Below, piece by piece: positions 1 through 9,109 of a DNA stretch of 64,000 nt (positions are counted from its first letter, which is position 1; every line of letters begins with the position of its first letter). The notes under the pieces are model-generated. The model had not been told where the DNA came from. It made no database searches and was given only the letters and a program-made list of their open reading frames with translations. Origin of the DNA: Micromonospora pattaloongensis (lineage in GTDB: Bacteria; Actinomycetota; Actinomycetes; Mycobacteriales; Micromonosporaceae); assembly GCF_900107255.1 (NCBI RefSeq), contig NZ_FNPH01000002.1, positions 248,001 through 312,000 of the forward strand, in the 5' to 3' direction. A program made the position numbers and the translations under genes.

Positions 1-2430
1 GAAGTGCTGTCCTCGGATGCATTCCGGGCCATGGTCGCTGACGACGAGAATGACCAGTCCGCCTCCAAGGACGCTTTCGAGGCGCTACACCACGTCGCCG
101 GCATCCGCCTGCGCGCCGGCCGGCGGGTGGTGGTGGATGCCACCAATGTCCAGCAACATGCCCGCGCCGAGCTGGTGAAGCTCGCCCGTGAGCACGACGT
201 ACTCCCTGTCGCCATCGTTCTCGACACCCCGGAACCGATTGCATGGGAACGCACGCAGGCCAGGCAGGACCGCACCTTCGGCCGGCAGGTACTGCGCAGT
301 CAGCAGCAGAACCTCCGCCGTTCCCTGCGCAATCTGGGACGCGAGGGGTTCCGGAAGGTGCACGTCGTCACCGATCCCGGCGACGTCACCATCACGTACG
401 AGAGGGCCTGGAACGACAAGCGCGAGATCACCGGGCCGTTCGACATCATCGGCGACGTGCACGGCTGCCGCTCCGAACTGGAGACGCTGCTGACCAAGCT
501 CGGGTGGGCGATCGAGCGTGACGAGGCGGGGCGTCCGGTCAACGCCACCCATCCCGAGGGGCGGCTGGCCGTCTTCGTCGGTGACCTCGTCGATCGTGGC
601 CCGGACTCCCCCGGTGTGCTGCGCCTGGTGATGGGCATGACCGCGGCGGGCACGGCGCTGTGCGTGCCCGGCAACCACGAGCAGAAGCTGCTACGCAAGC
701 TGCGCGGCCGCAAGGTCAGCGTGACCCACGGCCTCGCGGAGACCCTCTCCCAACTGGAAGCGGAGACCCCTGAGTTCATCGAATCCGCCGCGACGTGGAT
801 CGACGGCCTGGTCAGCCACCTGCGGTTGGACGGAGGCCGGCTGGTGGTGGCGCACGCCGGGCTCAAGGAGGAGTTCCACGGCCGCGCGTCCGGGCGGGTG
901 CGGGCGTTCTGCCTGTACGGGGAAACCACCGGCGAAACCGACGAGTACGGGCTACCGGTGCGCTACCCGTGGGCCAACGACTACCGCGGCTCGGCGATGG
1001 TCGTCTACGGCCACGTCCCCACCCCGAAGCCGGAGTGGGTCAACAACACGATCTGCCTGGACACCGGCTGCGTGTTCGGCGGCCATCTGACGGCGCTGCG
1101 ATACCCGGAGAAGGATCTGGTCTCGGTGCCGGCCGAGAGGATGCACTACGAGCCGGTCAAGCCGCTGGTCCCCGCCACTCCGGCGCGTGACGACGCGACT
1201 CTCAACCTGGCCGACGTGACCGGCCGGCGCCATATCCGCACCGACTATGGCGCCTTGACCGTCGACGCTGAGAACGCCGCCGCCGCGCTGGAAGTGATGA
1301 GCCGGTTCGCTGTCGACCCGCGCTACCTGCTGTGGCTGCCGCCAACCATGTCCCCGCCCTCCACCTCCACTCTCGAGGGATACCTGGAGTACCCGACCGA
1401 GGCGTTCGCCGACTACCGGGCTGTCGGCGTGGAGCGGGTCGTGTGCGAGGAGAAGCACATGGGCTCGCGGGCCGTCGTACTCGTGTGTCGGGACGCGGCG
1501 AGTGCGGCCGGACGATTCGGCGTCGACGACGGCTCGTCCGGTACGGTCTACACCCGCACCGGACGGCCGTTCTTCACCGATGCTGAGCTGACCGAGGCGC
1601 TGCTTGCCCGCGTTCGCGCCGCAGCGGATCCGCTCTTCGACGAACTGGCCACCGATTGGCTGCTGCTCGATTGCGAGCTGCTGCCCTGGTCGGCGAAGGC
1701 CGGTGCCCTGATCAAGGGCCAGTACGCGGCCGTCGGCGCGGCGGCGCGCGCCGCGTTGCCCACGGCGCTGAGCGCGCTCGACGCGGGAATCGGTCGGGGG
1801 CTCGACCTCTCCGAGCTTCGGGCCCGGACGGCGGCACGCGCGGCCAACGCCGGCGCGTTCACCGAGGCGTACCGACGCTACTGCTGGCCCATCGACGGCC
1901 TGGACGGCATTCAGCTCGCCCCTTTCATGATCCTGGCCTCCGAAGGTGCCTCCCACACGGCCCGCGACCACGGCTGGCACCTCGCGCTCTGCGACCGCCT
2001 CGTCGCCGCCGACCCCGACCTGCTGCGGCGCACCGACCGACGGATCGTCGACTTGGGCGACGAGACCGCGATCAAGGAAGCCACGGAATGGTGGCTGGAA
2101 CTGACCGGCGCCGGCGGCGAGGGAATGGTCATCAAGCCCTACAACGGGCTGCAGCACCGTGCGAAGGGGAAGCCGGTTCAGCCTGGCATCAAATGCCGGG
2201 GGCGGGAGTACCTGCGCATCATCTACGGCCCCGACTACACCGAACCGCGTCACCTCGAACGCCTCCGTGACCGGGGCCTGCAACGCAAGCGCGGCCTCGC
2301 CCTGCGCGAGCACGGCCTGGGCCTGGCGGCGCTGGACGCGGTGGCTGCCGGCGAGCCGCTGTGGCGGGTGCATGAGCTGGTGTTCGCCGTGCTGGCACTG
2401 GAGTCCGAACCCACCGACCCGAGACTGTGA
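1..2430 (+). CDS. Pnkp polynucleotide kinase-phosphatase-ligase, 5'-truncated by the window edge
   Basis: Bacterial Pnkp is the end-healing and sealing half of the Pnkp/Hen1 RNA repair system. The reading frame is open from base 1, and the P-loop expected at the start of the kinase domain is missing, so the gene begins upstream of the window. What remains is the rest of the kinase (about residues 1-135), a calcineurin-type phosphatase with GDVHG, GDLVDRG, GNHE and a downstream GHVP, and an adenylyltransferase/ligase domain with EEKHMGSR (the lysine nucleotidyl motif), DCELLPW and EGMVIKP. A full Pnkp is about 850 residues and 809 are seen here, so only about 40 are lost. Hen1, usually the neighbour, would have to lie outside. 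The domain order leaves little doubt about the family. Confidence 0.95.
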   Translation, partial: EVLSSDAFRAMVADDENDQSASKDAFEALHHVAGIRLRAGRRVVVDATNVQQHARAELVKLAREHDVLPVAIVLDTPEPIAWERTQARQDRTFGRQVLRSQQQNLRRSLRNLGREGFRKVHVVTDPGDVTITYERAWNDKREITGPFDIIGDVHGCRSELETLLTKLGWAIERDEAGRPVNATHPEGRLAVFVGDLVDRGPDSPGVLRLVMGMTAAGTALCVPGNHEQKLLRKLRGRKVSVTHGLAETLSQLEAETPEFIESAATWIDGLVSHLRLDGGRLVVAHAGLKEEFHGRASGRVRAFCLYGETTGETDEYGLPVRYPWANDYRGSAMVVYGHVPTPKPEWVNNTICLDTGCVFGGHLTALRYPEKDLVSVPAERMHYEPVKPLVPATPARDDATLNLADVTGRRHIRTDYGALTVDAENAAAALEVMSRFAVDPRYLLWLPPTMSPPSTSTLEGYLEYPTEAFADYRAVGVERVVCEEKHMGSRAVVLVCRDAASAAGRFGVDDGSSGTVYTRTGRPFFTDAELTEALLARVRAAADPLFDELATDWLLLDCELLPWSAKAGALIKGQYAAVGAAARAALPTALSALDAGIGRGLDLSELRARTAARAANAGAFTEAYRRYCWPIDGLDGIQLAPFMILASEGASHTARDHGWHLALCDRLVAADPDLLRRTDRRIVDLGDETAIKEATEWWLELTGAGGEGMVIKPYNGLQHRAKGKPVQPGIKCRGREYLRIIYGPDYTEPRHLERLRDRGLQRKRGLALREHGLGLAALDAVAAGEPLWRVHELVFAVLALESEPTDPRL

Positions 2431-2559
2431 TGGGCAGAGCATCCCGCAGGTCATCGACCATCCGATTCCGTGACCGGCCGCGCACGTATTCGCGACTGAG
2501 TCCCTGGTCCACCGACGCTGACCGCCGGTACTGGAGATGGAACTGACGCGACACGCGGG

Positions 2560-3165
2560 TCAGTCAGTGCGGGTTCGGGTGCGGGAGGCGGGGCGGGCGC
2601 GCACGTGGAGCCGCTCGCCCTGCGGGCCGAACAGGCCGAGCACCTCGGCTGCCTCATCCCCGGGGTTGCCGAGCCAGTGCGGCGTGCGGGTGTCGAACTC
2701 GGCGACCTCGCCGGGGCCGAGGACGAGGTCGTGCTCGCCGAGCAGCAGCCGCAGCCGTCCGGAGAGCACGTAGACCCAGTCGTAGCCCTCGTGCACCTGC
2801 AGCTCGGGCTCGCCGGACGGCGTGTGCGGCGGGTAGAACATCTTGAACGCCTGGATGCCGCCGGGGCGGCGCGACAGCGGCAGCACCGTGATCCCGTGCC
2901 GGGTGATCGGCCGCGGGTGGATGCGCGGGTCCCCGGTGGGCGGGGCGCCGACCAGCTCGTCGAGCGGTACCCCGTGCACGCGGGCCAGCGGCAGCAGCAG
3001 CTCCAGCGTGGCGCGCCGCTCGCCGGATTCCAGACGAGAGAGCGTGCTCACCGAGATACCGGTGGCCTCGGAGAGCTGCCCGAGCGTCATCCCGCGGCCG
3101 GAGCGCAGTGCGCGCAGTCGGGGACCCACGGCGGTCAGCACGGCGTCGGTCTGCGCGTCGTCCAT
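2560..3165 (-). CDS. XRE-family transcriptional regulator with C-terminal cupin domain
   Basis: This is a 201-residue regulator. An N-terminal helix-turn-helix (about residues 12-68, with MTLGQLSEATGISVSTLSRLE) is followed by a cupin sensor domain (about 95-185, with VHEGYDWVYVLSG and a later TPHWLGNPGD). Such proteins bind DNA through the HTH and a small ligand or metal through the cupin; the ligand here is unknown. I chose the ATG at 3165 because the HTH begins a few residues later; an upstream in-frame start would add 30 residues of low-complexity translation. The gene diverges from the small ORF at 3231 and the methyltransferase at 3353, so it probably controls that 65-base intergenic promoter region and perhaps itself. 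It converges with Pnkp. Confidence 0.9.
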   Translation of the reverse strand: MDDAQTDAVLTAVGPRLRALRSGRGMTLGQLSEATGISVSTLSRLESGERRATLELLLPLARVHGVPLDELVGAPPTGDPRIHPRPITRHGITVLPLSRRPGGIQAFKMFYPPHTPSGEPELQVHEGYDWVYVLSGRLRLLLGEHDLVLGPGEVAEFDTRTPHWLGNPGDEAAEVLGLFGPQGERLHVRARPASRTRTRTD

Positions 3166-3230
3166 GTGCCCAGTTTGCCGAACCGGCAAGGATGCTTGCC
3201 AGTCGCTGGGCGGGCGGTCACCGTGGTGGC

Positions 3231-3356
3231 ATGCAGAACGACAAAGTCTTCTCACCCCGGTCCGAGTCCGCGGTCTGCGCGGCGATCAACGCCGACCTGG
3301 TCGCCGAGGACACCCGGCGCGCGGTCGTCGCGCGGCGTGCGGGGGTGGCGGCGTGA
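3231..3356 (+). CDS. small protein of 41 residues, coupled to the methyltransferase
   Basis: An ATG at 3231 opens a 41-residue frame beginning MQNDKVFSPRSESA. Its TGA stop overlaps the GTG start of the next gene as GTGA, a usual sign of translational coupling. It starts 65 bases from the divergent XRE-cupin regulator, where the first gene of the controlled transcript should start. The protein is charged, without a signal peptide or membrane segment, and I do not recognise a family. It may be a true small protein or a leader ORF that sets methyltransferase expression. Confidence 0.55.
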   Translation: MQNDKVFSPRSESAVCAAINADLVAEDTRRAVVARRAGVAA

Positions 3357-3970
3357 CCGTCTTCGACCGGCAGTGGTGGGAGGAGCGCTACCGCTCGGCG
3401 CCCGCGCTCTGGAGCGGCCGGGCCAACGCGCAGCTGGTCGCCGAGGTCGCGGAGCTGCCGCCGGGCCGGGCGCTGGACGCCGGCTGCGGCGAGGGTGGGG
3501 ACGCGTTCTGGCTGGCCGAGCGCGACTGGGACGTGGTCGCGGTGGACATCTCGACCGTGGCGCTGGACCGCGCGGCGGCGGAGGCGGAGCGCCGCGGGCT
3601 GTCCGGGCGCATCCGGTTCGAGCAGGCCGATCTGACCGCGTGGACGCCGACCGGCCGCTATGACCTGGTCACCGCCGCCTTCCTGCACCCGCCGAGCGCG
3701 GTCCGGGGCCCGCTGTACGCCCGGCTCGCCGGTGCCGTCGCCCCGGGCGGGACCCTGCTGCTGGTCCAGCACGACCCGAGCGACGCGGCCGTGGTGCCCC
3801 GCCCGGACCTGCCCGACCTGTACGCGACCGCGGAGGAACTGGCCGCCGACCTCGACCCGGAGCAGTGGGACATCATCACCACGGCGGCCCGCCCGCGGAC
3901 GGTCCACCACCCGGAGCACGGCGGCGAGGTCACGGTCCACGACGCCGTCCTGGTCGCCCGCCGCCACTGA
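3353..3970 (+). CDS. class I SAM-dependent methyltransferase
   Basis: This is a 205-residue Rossmann-fold methyltransferase. The SAM-binding motif I is LDAGCGEGGDAFWLA (about residues 41-55), followed by the acidic VVAVDIS at the end of beta 2 and the VTAAFLHPP region at motif IV. It resembles the small TehB-like cytosolic methyltransferases linked to detoxification. The GTG start at 3353 is supported by the GTGA overlap with the preceding small ORF. Pairing with a divergent XRE-cupin regulator suggests an inducible response to a small molecule; the methyl acceptor cannot be read from the sequence. Confidence 0.9.
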   Translation: MTVFDRQWWEERYRSAPALWSGRANAQLVAEVAELPPGRALDAGCGEGGDAFWLAERDWDVVAVDISTVALDRAAAEAERRGLSGRIRFEQADLTAWTPTGRYDLVTAAFLHPPSAVRGPLYARLAGAVAPGGTLLLVQHDPSDAAVVPRPDLPDLYATAEELAADLDPEQWDIITTAARPRTVHHPEHGGEVTVHDAVLVARRH

Positions 3971-4151
3971 CCTCTCCCGGACGCCGACACTCGGCACCGA
4001 GCACTCGGCGTCCGGGGGGGCCGGGTGGGCTGATCTGCCCGGCCGCATCTGCGGATCCGGAGGTCCTGCGCTGCGCCGGGACGAGTTGGGTGGCGGTGTT
4101 GTGTCGTCGGTGGACGTGCCGAACCTGGCAAGCGTGCCCAGTGGCCCGTCG

Positions 4152-5018
4152 TCAGCGGCGCCACGGCAACCAGGATCGCTTCCCCGGAGAGCCGTCCGCC
4201 GTGACGACACCAGGCAGCGAGGCGACCAGGAACACGGTCCCCGCGATGACACTGCCGGCGCGCGGCACCTCCCCGGTCGCATCGGCCGGCAGGCACACGT
4301 CGACCTCGAACCCGGCGGTGCGCACCCGCGCGGCGACGAACTCCCGCCCGGTGACGGCGACCGTCTTACGCTGCGCGCGCAGCACCCTGCCGTTGAGCCG
4401 CGCGTACGCCCGGGCCTGCTCGGGCTCACCGAACACTCCGTAGGAGATAAACGACTCCGCGGCCATCCGCGGTGGCCACGGCCAGCCCTGCTCCACCACA
4501 TGCGGCGGCGCCTCACCGGGCTCGTCGCCGTCGCCGAGCAGGCTCGCGTCCGACGCGGCGAACGCGTCGTCATCCGCCCACACGGTGACGTCGACGCCGA
4601 GCGCGACCACGCAGGCCGGCCCGCCCACCGTGCCGGTCGCCGGCAACAGCCGCCGCTGCTCCAACTCGGCCGCCAGCATGGTGACCTGCTGACCATCCTC
4701 GTCGAGGACGTCGGCGACGACGACGTCCTCGTTGACGGCACGGACATTGGCCAGGCGAGCGCCGGGCTCGCCCGCGTACGACGGCAGCAGGTCGGTCACC
4801 TCATTGCCCCGCACTCCCAGGATCAGCCGGGCGCCGCTGGGATCCTGCCAACGCAGCACCGACACGCCTCCGGCCTGGCCCAGGCGCTCGGCGCCGCGTA
4901 GCGCGATGCTCACCAGGCGGTCCATCCCGGCGTGGTCGTCCACGCCGAGCCCAATACAGTCCAGGTTCGATGTCACGCCGGTGACCGTAGCCGTCCCGGC
5001 GGTGAGCCGTCTTTCCAT
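4152..5018 (-). CDS. hypothetical protein, 288 residues
   Basis: I do not recognise a family. The ATG at 5018 (MERRLTAG) is chosen because GGAG lies seven bases upstream; a longer frame adds 13 residues. The protein is soluble-looking, with no signal peptide or membrane segment, and rich in Val, Ala and acidic residues. It ends KRSWLPWRR. It is divergent from the HSP90-family gene, with 228 bases between the starts, so the two could share a control region. The window gives no further hint of function. Confidence 0.75.
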   Translation of the reverse strand: MERRLTAGTATVTGVTSNLDCIGLGVDDHAGMDRLVSIALRGAERLGQAGGVSVLRWQDPSGARLILGVRGNEVTDLLPSYAGEPGARLANVRAVNEDVVVADVLDEDGQQVTMLAAELEQRRLLPATGTVGGPACVVALGVDVTVWADDDAFAASDASLLGDGDEPGEAPPHVVEQGWPWPPRMAAESFISYGVFGEPEQARAYARLNGRVLRAQRKTVAVTGREFVAARVRTAGFEVDVCLPADATGEVPRAGSVIAGTVFLVASLPGVVTADGSPGKRSWLPWRR

Positions 5019-5246
5019 ATTTGATCTCCGCTCCCGCTGACGGAGATCGGCTGACAAGCGACTGGTCGCCGTCGGGCCCGCGCGGCGATCGCCGATGCTC
5101 TCCCTCTTCGGGCCGCCACGCCGCAGGCCACACGTGTCCTAAGTGCTCGCAGCCGGGTGTCGGGCCCGGCTGAAGAAAGGTACTGGCCGCATCGTCCGTT
5201 ACCTGTATCGTGCTCCCCTGCTAGATCAAGCGGCGGGGAGGACAGG

Positions 5247-7037
5247 TTGAGCCACACATTCCATGTCGACCTACGCGGCATAGTCGATCTTCTCAGCCAT
5301 CACCTGTACGCGAGTCCCCGCGTGTACGTCCGCGAACTGCTCCAGAACGCGGTCGACGCGATTACCGCTCGCCGAGCAGGGGACCCGGGCGCTCCGGGCG
5401 TGGTATGGATCGAACCGTCGGAGTCAACCGGCGACGGTACGTTACGCATCCACGACTCCGGTATCGGCCTGACCGAGACGCAGGTGCACGAACTGCTAGC
5501 CACGATCGGGCGCAGCTCCAAACGCGATGAGCTGGGGTTCGCCCGTCAGGAGTTCCTGGGTCAGTTCGGCATCGGCCTGCTGTCATGTTTCCTGGTGGCC
5601 GATGAGATCCGGGTCCGCACCCGGGCCGGCGAGTCCCCCACGGTCGAGTGGATCGGCTACGCCGACGGCCGCTACGAGGTTGCGGTGGCTCCACCGGAAC
5701 GCGAGCGACCGGAGCAGGGCACGACAGTCACGCTGGTGCCGCGCCGCGACGCTGGGCATTGGCTGCAGCGGCACACCGTAGTGGCCCTGGCGGCCCTATA
5801 CGGATCGATGTTGCCCATCGCGGTGCGGGTCGGCGACACGGTCGTCACCTCGGGGCTCACGCCGTGGGACTCCGACGGCGCTGAGACGGCCACCGCGCGG
5901 CGATCCCGGCTGGACGCGTACGCACAGGAGGTTTTCGGATTCACTCCCTTCGACGTCATCGACCTTGCGGTGCCGGAGGCCGGCCTTCGTGGCGTGGCGT
6001 TCGTGCTTCCGATCCCGTCGAACCCGGCATCGAGGGTCGCCCACCGCGTGTACCTCAAGCAGATGCTGCTGTCGGAGGGCGTGGAGGGCCTGCTGCCGGA
6101 GTGGGCATTTTTCGTGCGCTGCGTGGTGGACACTTCGGAGCTACGGCCGACGGCAAGCCGGGAGGCTCTCTACGAAGACAGCCTGCTTGAGCAGGTACGC
6201 GAGACGCTGGGCGACAGCCTGCGTGGCTGGTTGAGCCGGCTGGGCCGAAGCGACTCGCGGCGACTGGCGGAGTTCCTGCGCATTCACCACCTCGGTGTGA
6301 AGGCGTTGGCCGTGCACGATGACGAAATGCTGCGTCTGGTCGACCAGTGGTGGCCATTCGAGACCAACATGGGCCCGCTGACCCTGGCCGAGTTCCGCGA
6401 CCGGTACGGGGTAGTGCGGTATTCACGGTCGGTGGACGAGTTCCGTCAGGTCGCCGCGGTCGCCGCGGCGCAGGGCATTGCGGTGGTCAACGCGGGCTAC
6501 GTCTACGACGCCGAGCTCGTCGCGCGCCTGTCGGACGTCGACGCCTCGGCCACCACCCAGGTGCTGAGCTCCACGGACCTCGCCACCCAGCTGGAACCGC
6601 TGGACTCGGCGGTGGAGCTGTCGGTCAGGCCGTTCCTGACGCTCGCACAGCGGACGCTGGACCGGCTCGGAGTCGAGGTTCTGCTCCGCGCGTTCGACCC
6701 GGCCAGCCTGCCCGCGCTGTATCTGCTCGACAACGACACCGCCCTGCGCGTGGACCTACGCCGGGGCCAGGAGCAGGTCGACGACGTGTGGGCGTCGATT
6801 CTCGGTACGTTCACGGCAGACCACGACGACCGGCCGCAACTGGTACTCAACTACCGCAACCCACTGGTACGCCAAGCGGTCGGCATCGGCGACGAGGAGT
6901 TGGTGGTGCTCGCGGTCGAGGGTCTGTACGTGCAGGCGCTGCTCCTGGGCCATCAGCCGTTACGGCCGGCCGACACCGCCGCGCTCAACCAGTCGTTCCT
7001 GGGCCTGCTCACCCACGCGATGGGGCAGCCCCGATGA
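5247..7037 (+). CDS. HSP90-family (HtpG-like) ATPase
   Basis: This is a 596-residue protein with the GHKL (Bergerat) ATP-binding fold of HSP90: RELLQNAVDAI supplies Glu30 and Asn34, DSGIG lies at 70-74, and GQFGIG at 105-110. The middle region matches HSP90 in layout, with a conserved arginine-containing stretch near ASRVAHRVYLKQM. The length is typical of the short actinobacterial HSP90-family proteins. The TTG at 5247 is the start because GGGGAGGA lies just upstream at 5235-5242. The stop overlaps the ATG of the next TPR gene as ATGA, so the two are made together. Eukaryotic HSP90 works with TPR co-chaperones; a functional HSP90-TPR pair here is my inference. Confidence 0.92.
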   Translation: MSHTFHVDLRGIVDLLSHHLYASPRVYVRELLQNAVDAITARRAGDPGAPGVVWIEPSESTGDGTLRIHDSGIGLTETQVHELLATIGRSSKRDELGFARQEFLGQFGIGLLSCFLVADEIRVRTRAGESPTVEWIGYADGRYEVAVAPPERERPEQGTTVTLVPRRDAGHWLQRHTVVALAALYGSMLPIAVRVGDTVVTSGLTPWDSDGAETATARRSRLDAYAQEVFGFTPFDVIDLAVPEAGLRGVAFVLPIPSNPASRVAHRVYLKQMLLSEGVEGLLPEWAFFVRCVVDTSELRPTASREALYEDSLLEQVRETLGDSLRGWLSRLGRSDSRRLAEFLRIHHLGVKALAVHDDEMLRLVDQWWPFETNMGPLTLAEFRDRYGVVRYSRSVDEFRQVAAVAAAQGIAVVNAGYVYDAELVARLSDVDASATTQVLSSTDLATQLEPLDSAVELSVRPFLTLAQRTLDRLGVEVLLRAFDPASLPALYLLDNDTALRVDLRRGQEQVDDVWASILGTFTADHDDRPQLVLNYRNPLVRQAVGIGDEELVVLAVEGLYVQALLLGHQPLRPADTAALNQSFLGLLTHAMGQPR

Positions 7038-9082
7038 CCGCGTCCGAGCAGGACCTTCAGGAACGTCTCCGGCAGGCGTACGGGCTGCCCACCGGGCCGG
7101 CCAGGTTCGCGGCCCTCGACGCCGTCTTCCGGCACGCCGACGCAGCCGGCAACGTGGCGTTCGGGTTCAACGCCCGGATGAACGCGATTACCGACTTCCA
7201 CCACGGCGGCGACCCGACCCGGACGTTTCTCGCCTTTTCCTGGTGTCTGTCCGTCTTCGACCGCCAGCCGGAGTTGGTGAGCCGACATCACGCGAACGCA
7301 CTGCTGTGGCGGTTCAAGTGGGTCGTCTGGGGACTGCCGCAGTTCCCGGAGATCCCGCTCGACCGCACCGTCGCGGTCTTGGACGACATGGAGCGGCGGT
7401 ACCTCCTGGGCGGCCATAGCCTGCACGCCGTGTACCAGCACCGCTGGCTGGTCGCGCATCACGTCGGCGACACCGTTGCGGCGCAGGAGTGGTACGACAA
7501 CATGGTCACCGCCCGCCGGGACTCGCTGTCGGACTGCAGCGCGTGCGTGCCGTCGAGTCAGGTACGCCACCTGGCCTCCCTGAACAGGTTCGACGAGGCG
7601 ATTACCGTCGGTGAACCGTTCAAAAACGGCGGATGCACCGAACAGCCGCAGTGGATACTCGCCGAACTACTTCTGCCCTACCTGTACACCGGCCGCTTCG
7701 ACGAGGCCGTCCAGGCGCACCGCGATGGCTACCGCCGCATTCGCGACGACCGTCACCACCTGGACAACATCGCTTCGCATGTGCTGTTCTGCGGGTTGAG
7801 CGGCAACGAGGCCCGCGGACTGGAGATCGTCGAACGCCACCTAGCCTGGCTTGCGCGGCCGTCGTCGCCCTACGCCGCCCTCGAGTTCGGCTCCGCCGCC
7901 GCACTCGTCCTCGGCCGGTTGCGCGCGTCCGGCCATGGAGACCTGGTGCTGCGGCGACGGTCCGACGACGGCTCACGGCGGTGGGAGTCAACCGTCGAAC
8001 AGCTGCACGACGAACTGACCGCCCAGGTGCGGAGCCTGGCCGCGCGGTTCGATGCCCGCAACGGCAACGACCACCAGAGCCGGCGGGCGGAGGCACGGAT
8101 GGCAGCGCAGCCCGTCGTGGATCAACTGCCGCTGACGGTGCTCGCCGGTCGCGTGGCCCCGGGGAAGTCCGGCACCGACCGGTCTCTGACGCCGCTGCTG
8201 GAGCGCGTCGCGGAACTCACCGCCGCCGGCGACGAGGCCGGCGCCGCTCGCGCCCGCCTCGACGTTGCGCACGCGCTGCGCAACGCCGGGCGCTGGGAGG
8301 ACGCCGTCGAGGCCGCGGAAGAGGCGATGCGGGCCCTCCATCGGGCCGGCCTCGCGTCAGACGCCACTCGGTGTCGCTACCTGTTGTGGCAGTTGTACAG
8401 CAGGGCGTGGCACCACCGGAACGACGCCATCGGAGTACTCGACGAGATCCTCGACGCGGACGCTCCCGCCGACCGCGTACCGCCGCCCGAAGTGCTACTC
8501 GAAGAGGCCGCCGACGTCCTCGGCGGCGGCGAGGCCGTAACGAGACTGCTCGCGGCGGCGGACCGACATCGCGCACACGCCGCCCGGTCGGCCGAGCTTC
8601 GCACCCTACGCAAGGCCCTCACGTTGATGGGTGCCCAAGCCCCGACCGACCTGGCGACGGCCACGCTCGACCGTGCGGACACGCTCATCGCCGCTGACCG
8701 GAACGGCACCGCCGACGAGGCGGCGTACGTCGATGTGGCTGCGGCACGTCTGCTGGCTGCGGCGGACCAGGTCGATGCGGCGATCGGCCGGCTCGACCGT
8801 GCGCTCGTCCACTTCGAGGCAGCCGCCCTCCCGCAACAACTCGCCGACGCGCTGATCCACCGGGCCCGACTCCAGCTGAAGGCTTCACGTCCGATCGAGG
8901 CGGAAGCCCAGGCGCGTGACGTGCTGGCAACCGAGCCGGAGCGGCACGGCTGGACAGCAACGATGATCGTCGCAAAGTCGCTGCGCATGCAGGGCCGAAC
9001 CGAGGACGCGGCCCAGTTCATGGCCGAACACGAGATTGACGACGATGACCTCGAGTACTACGAAGAGGACGAAGACGAATGA
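7034..9082 (+). CDS. TPR-like repeat protein with acidic tail, HSP90 partner candidate
   Basis: This is a 682-residue helical protein whose start overlaps the HSP90 stop. Recurrent helix pairs such as LYTGRFDEAVQAH (N-terminal half) and NAGRWEDAVEAAEEAMRAL (C-terminal half) are TPR-like. Near residues 160-200 is a Cys-containing stretch (DCSACVPSS, then NGGCTEQP). The last 20 residues are almost all acidic. There is no signal peptide, so it acts in the cytosol. Overlap with the HSP90 gene and a second TPR gene downstream suggest one three-gene unit, in which this protein would present clients or partners. The specific role is unknown. Confidence 0.85.
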   Translation: MTASEQDLQERLRQAYGLPTGPARFAALDAVFRHADAAGNVAFGFNARMNAITDFHHGGDPTRTFLAFSWCLSVFDRQPELVSRHHANALLWRFKWVVWGLPQFPEIPLDRTVAVLDDMERRYLLGGHSLHAVYQHRWLVAHHVGDTVAAQEWYDNMVTARRDSLSDCSACVPSSQVRHLASLNRFDEAITVGEPFKNGGCTEQPQWILAELLLPYLYTGRFDEAVQAHRDGYRRIRDDRHHLDNIASHVLFCGLSGNEARGLEIVERHLAWLARPSSPYAALEFGSAAALVLGRLRASGHGDLVLRRRSDDGSRRWESTVEQLHDELTAQVRSLAARFDARNGNDHQSRRAEARMAAQPVVDQLPLTVLAGRVAPGKSGTDRSLTPLLERVAELTAAGDEAGAARARLDVAHALRNAGRWEDAVEAAEEAMRALHRAGLASDATRCRYLLWQLYSRAWHHRNDAIGVLDEILDADAPADRVPPPEVLLEEAADVLGGGEAVTRLLAAADRHRAHAARSAELRTLRKALTLMGAQAPTDLATATLDRADTLIAADRNGTADEAAYVDVAAARLLAAADQVDAAIGRLDRALVHFEAAALPQQLADALIHRARLQLKASRPIEAEAQARDVLATEPERHGWTATMIVAKSLRMQGRTEDAAQFMAEHEIDDDDLEYYEEDEDE

Positions 9083-9109
9083 GAGATTCGGGTGATCTAC
9101 ACTCTCCGA

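Noticed and set aside
952-2454. 500-residue minus-strand open frame
   Set aside because: Antisense shadow of Pnkp with no motif.
3218-4747. 509-residue minus-strand open frame
   Set aside because: Shadow across the methyltransferase and the hypothetical gene; low-complexity Arg/Ser/Pro composition.
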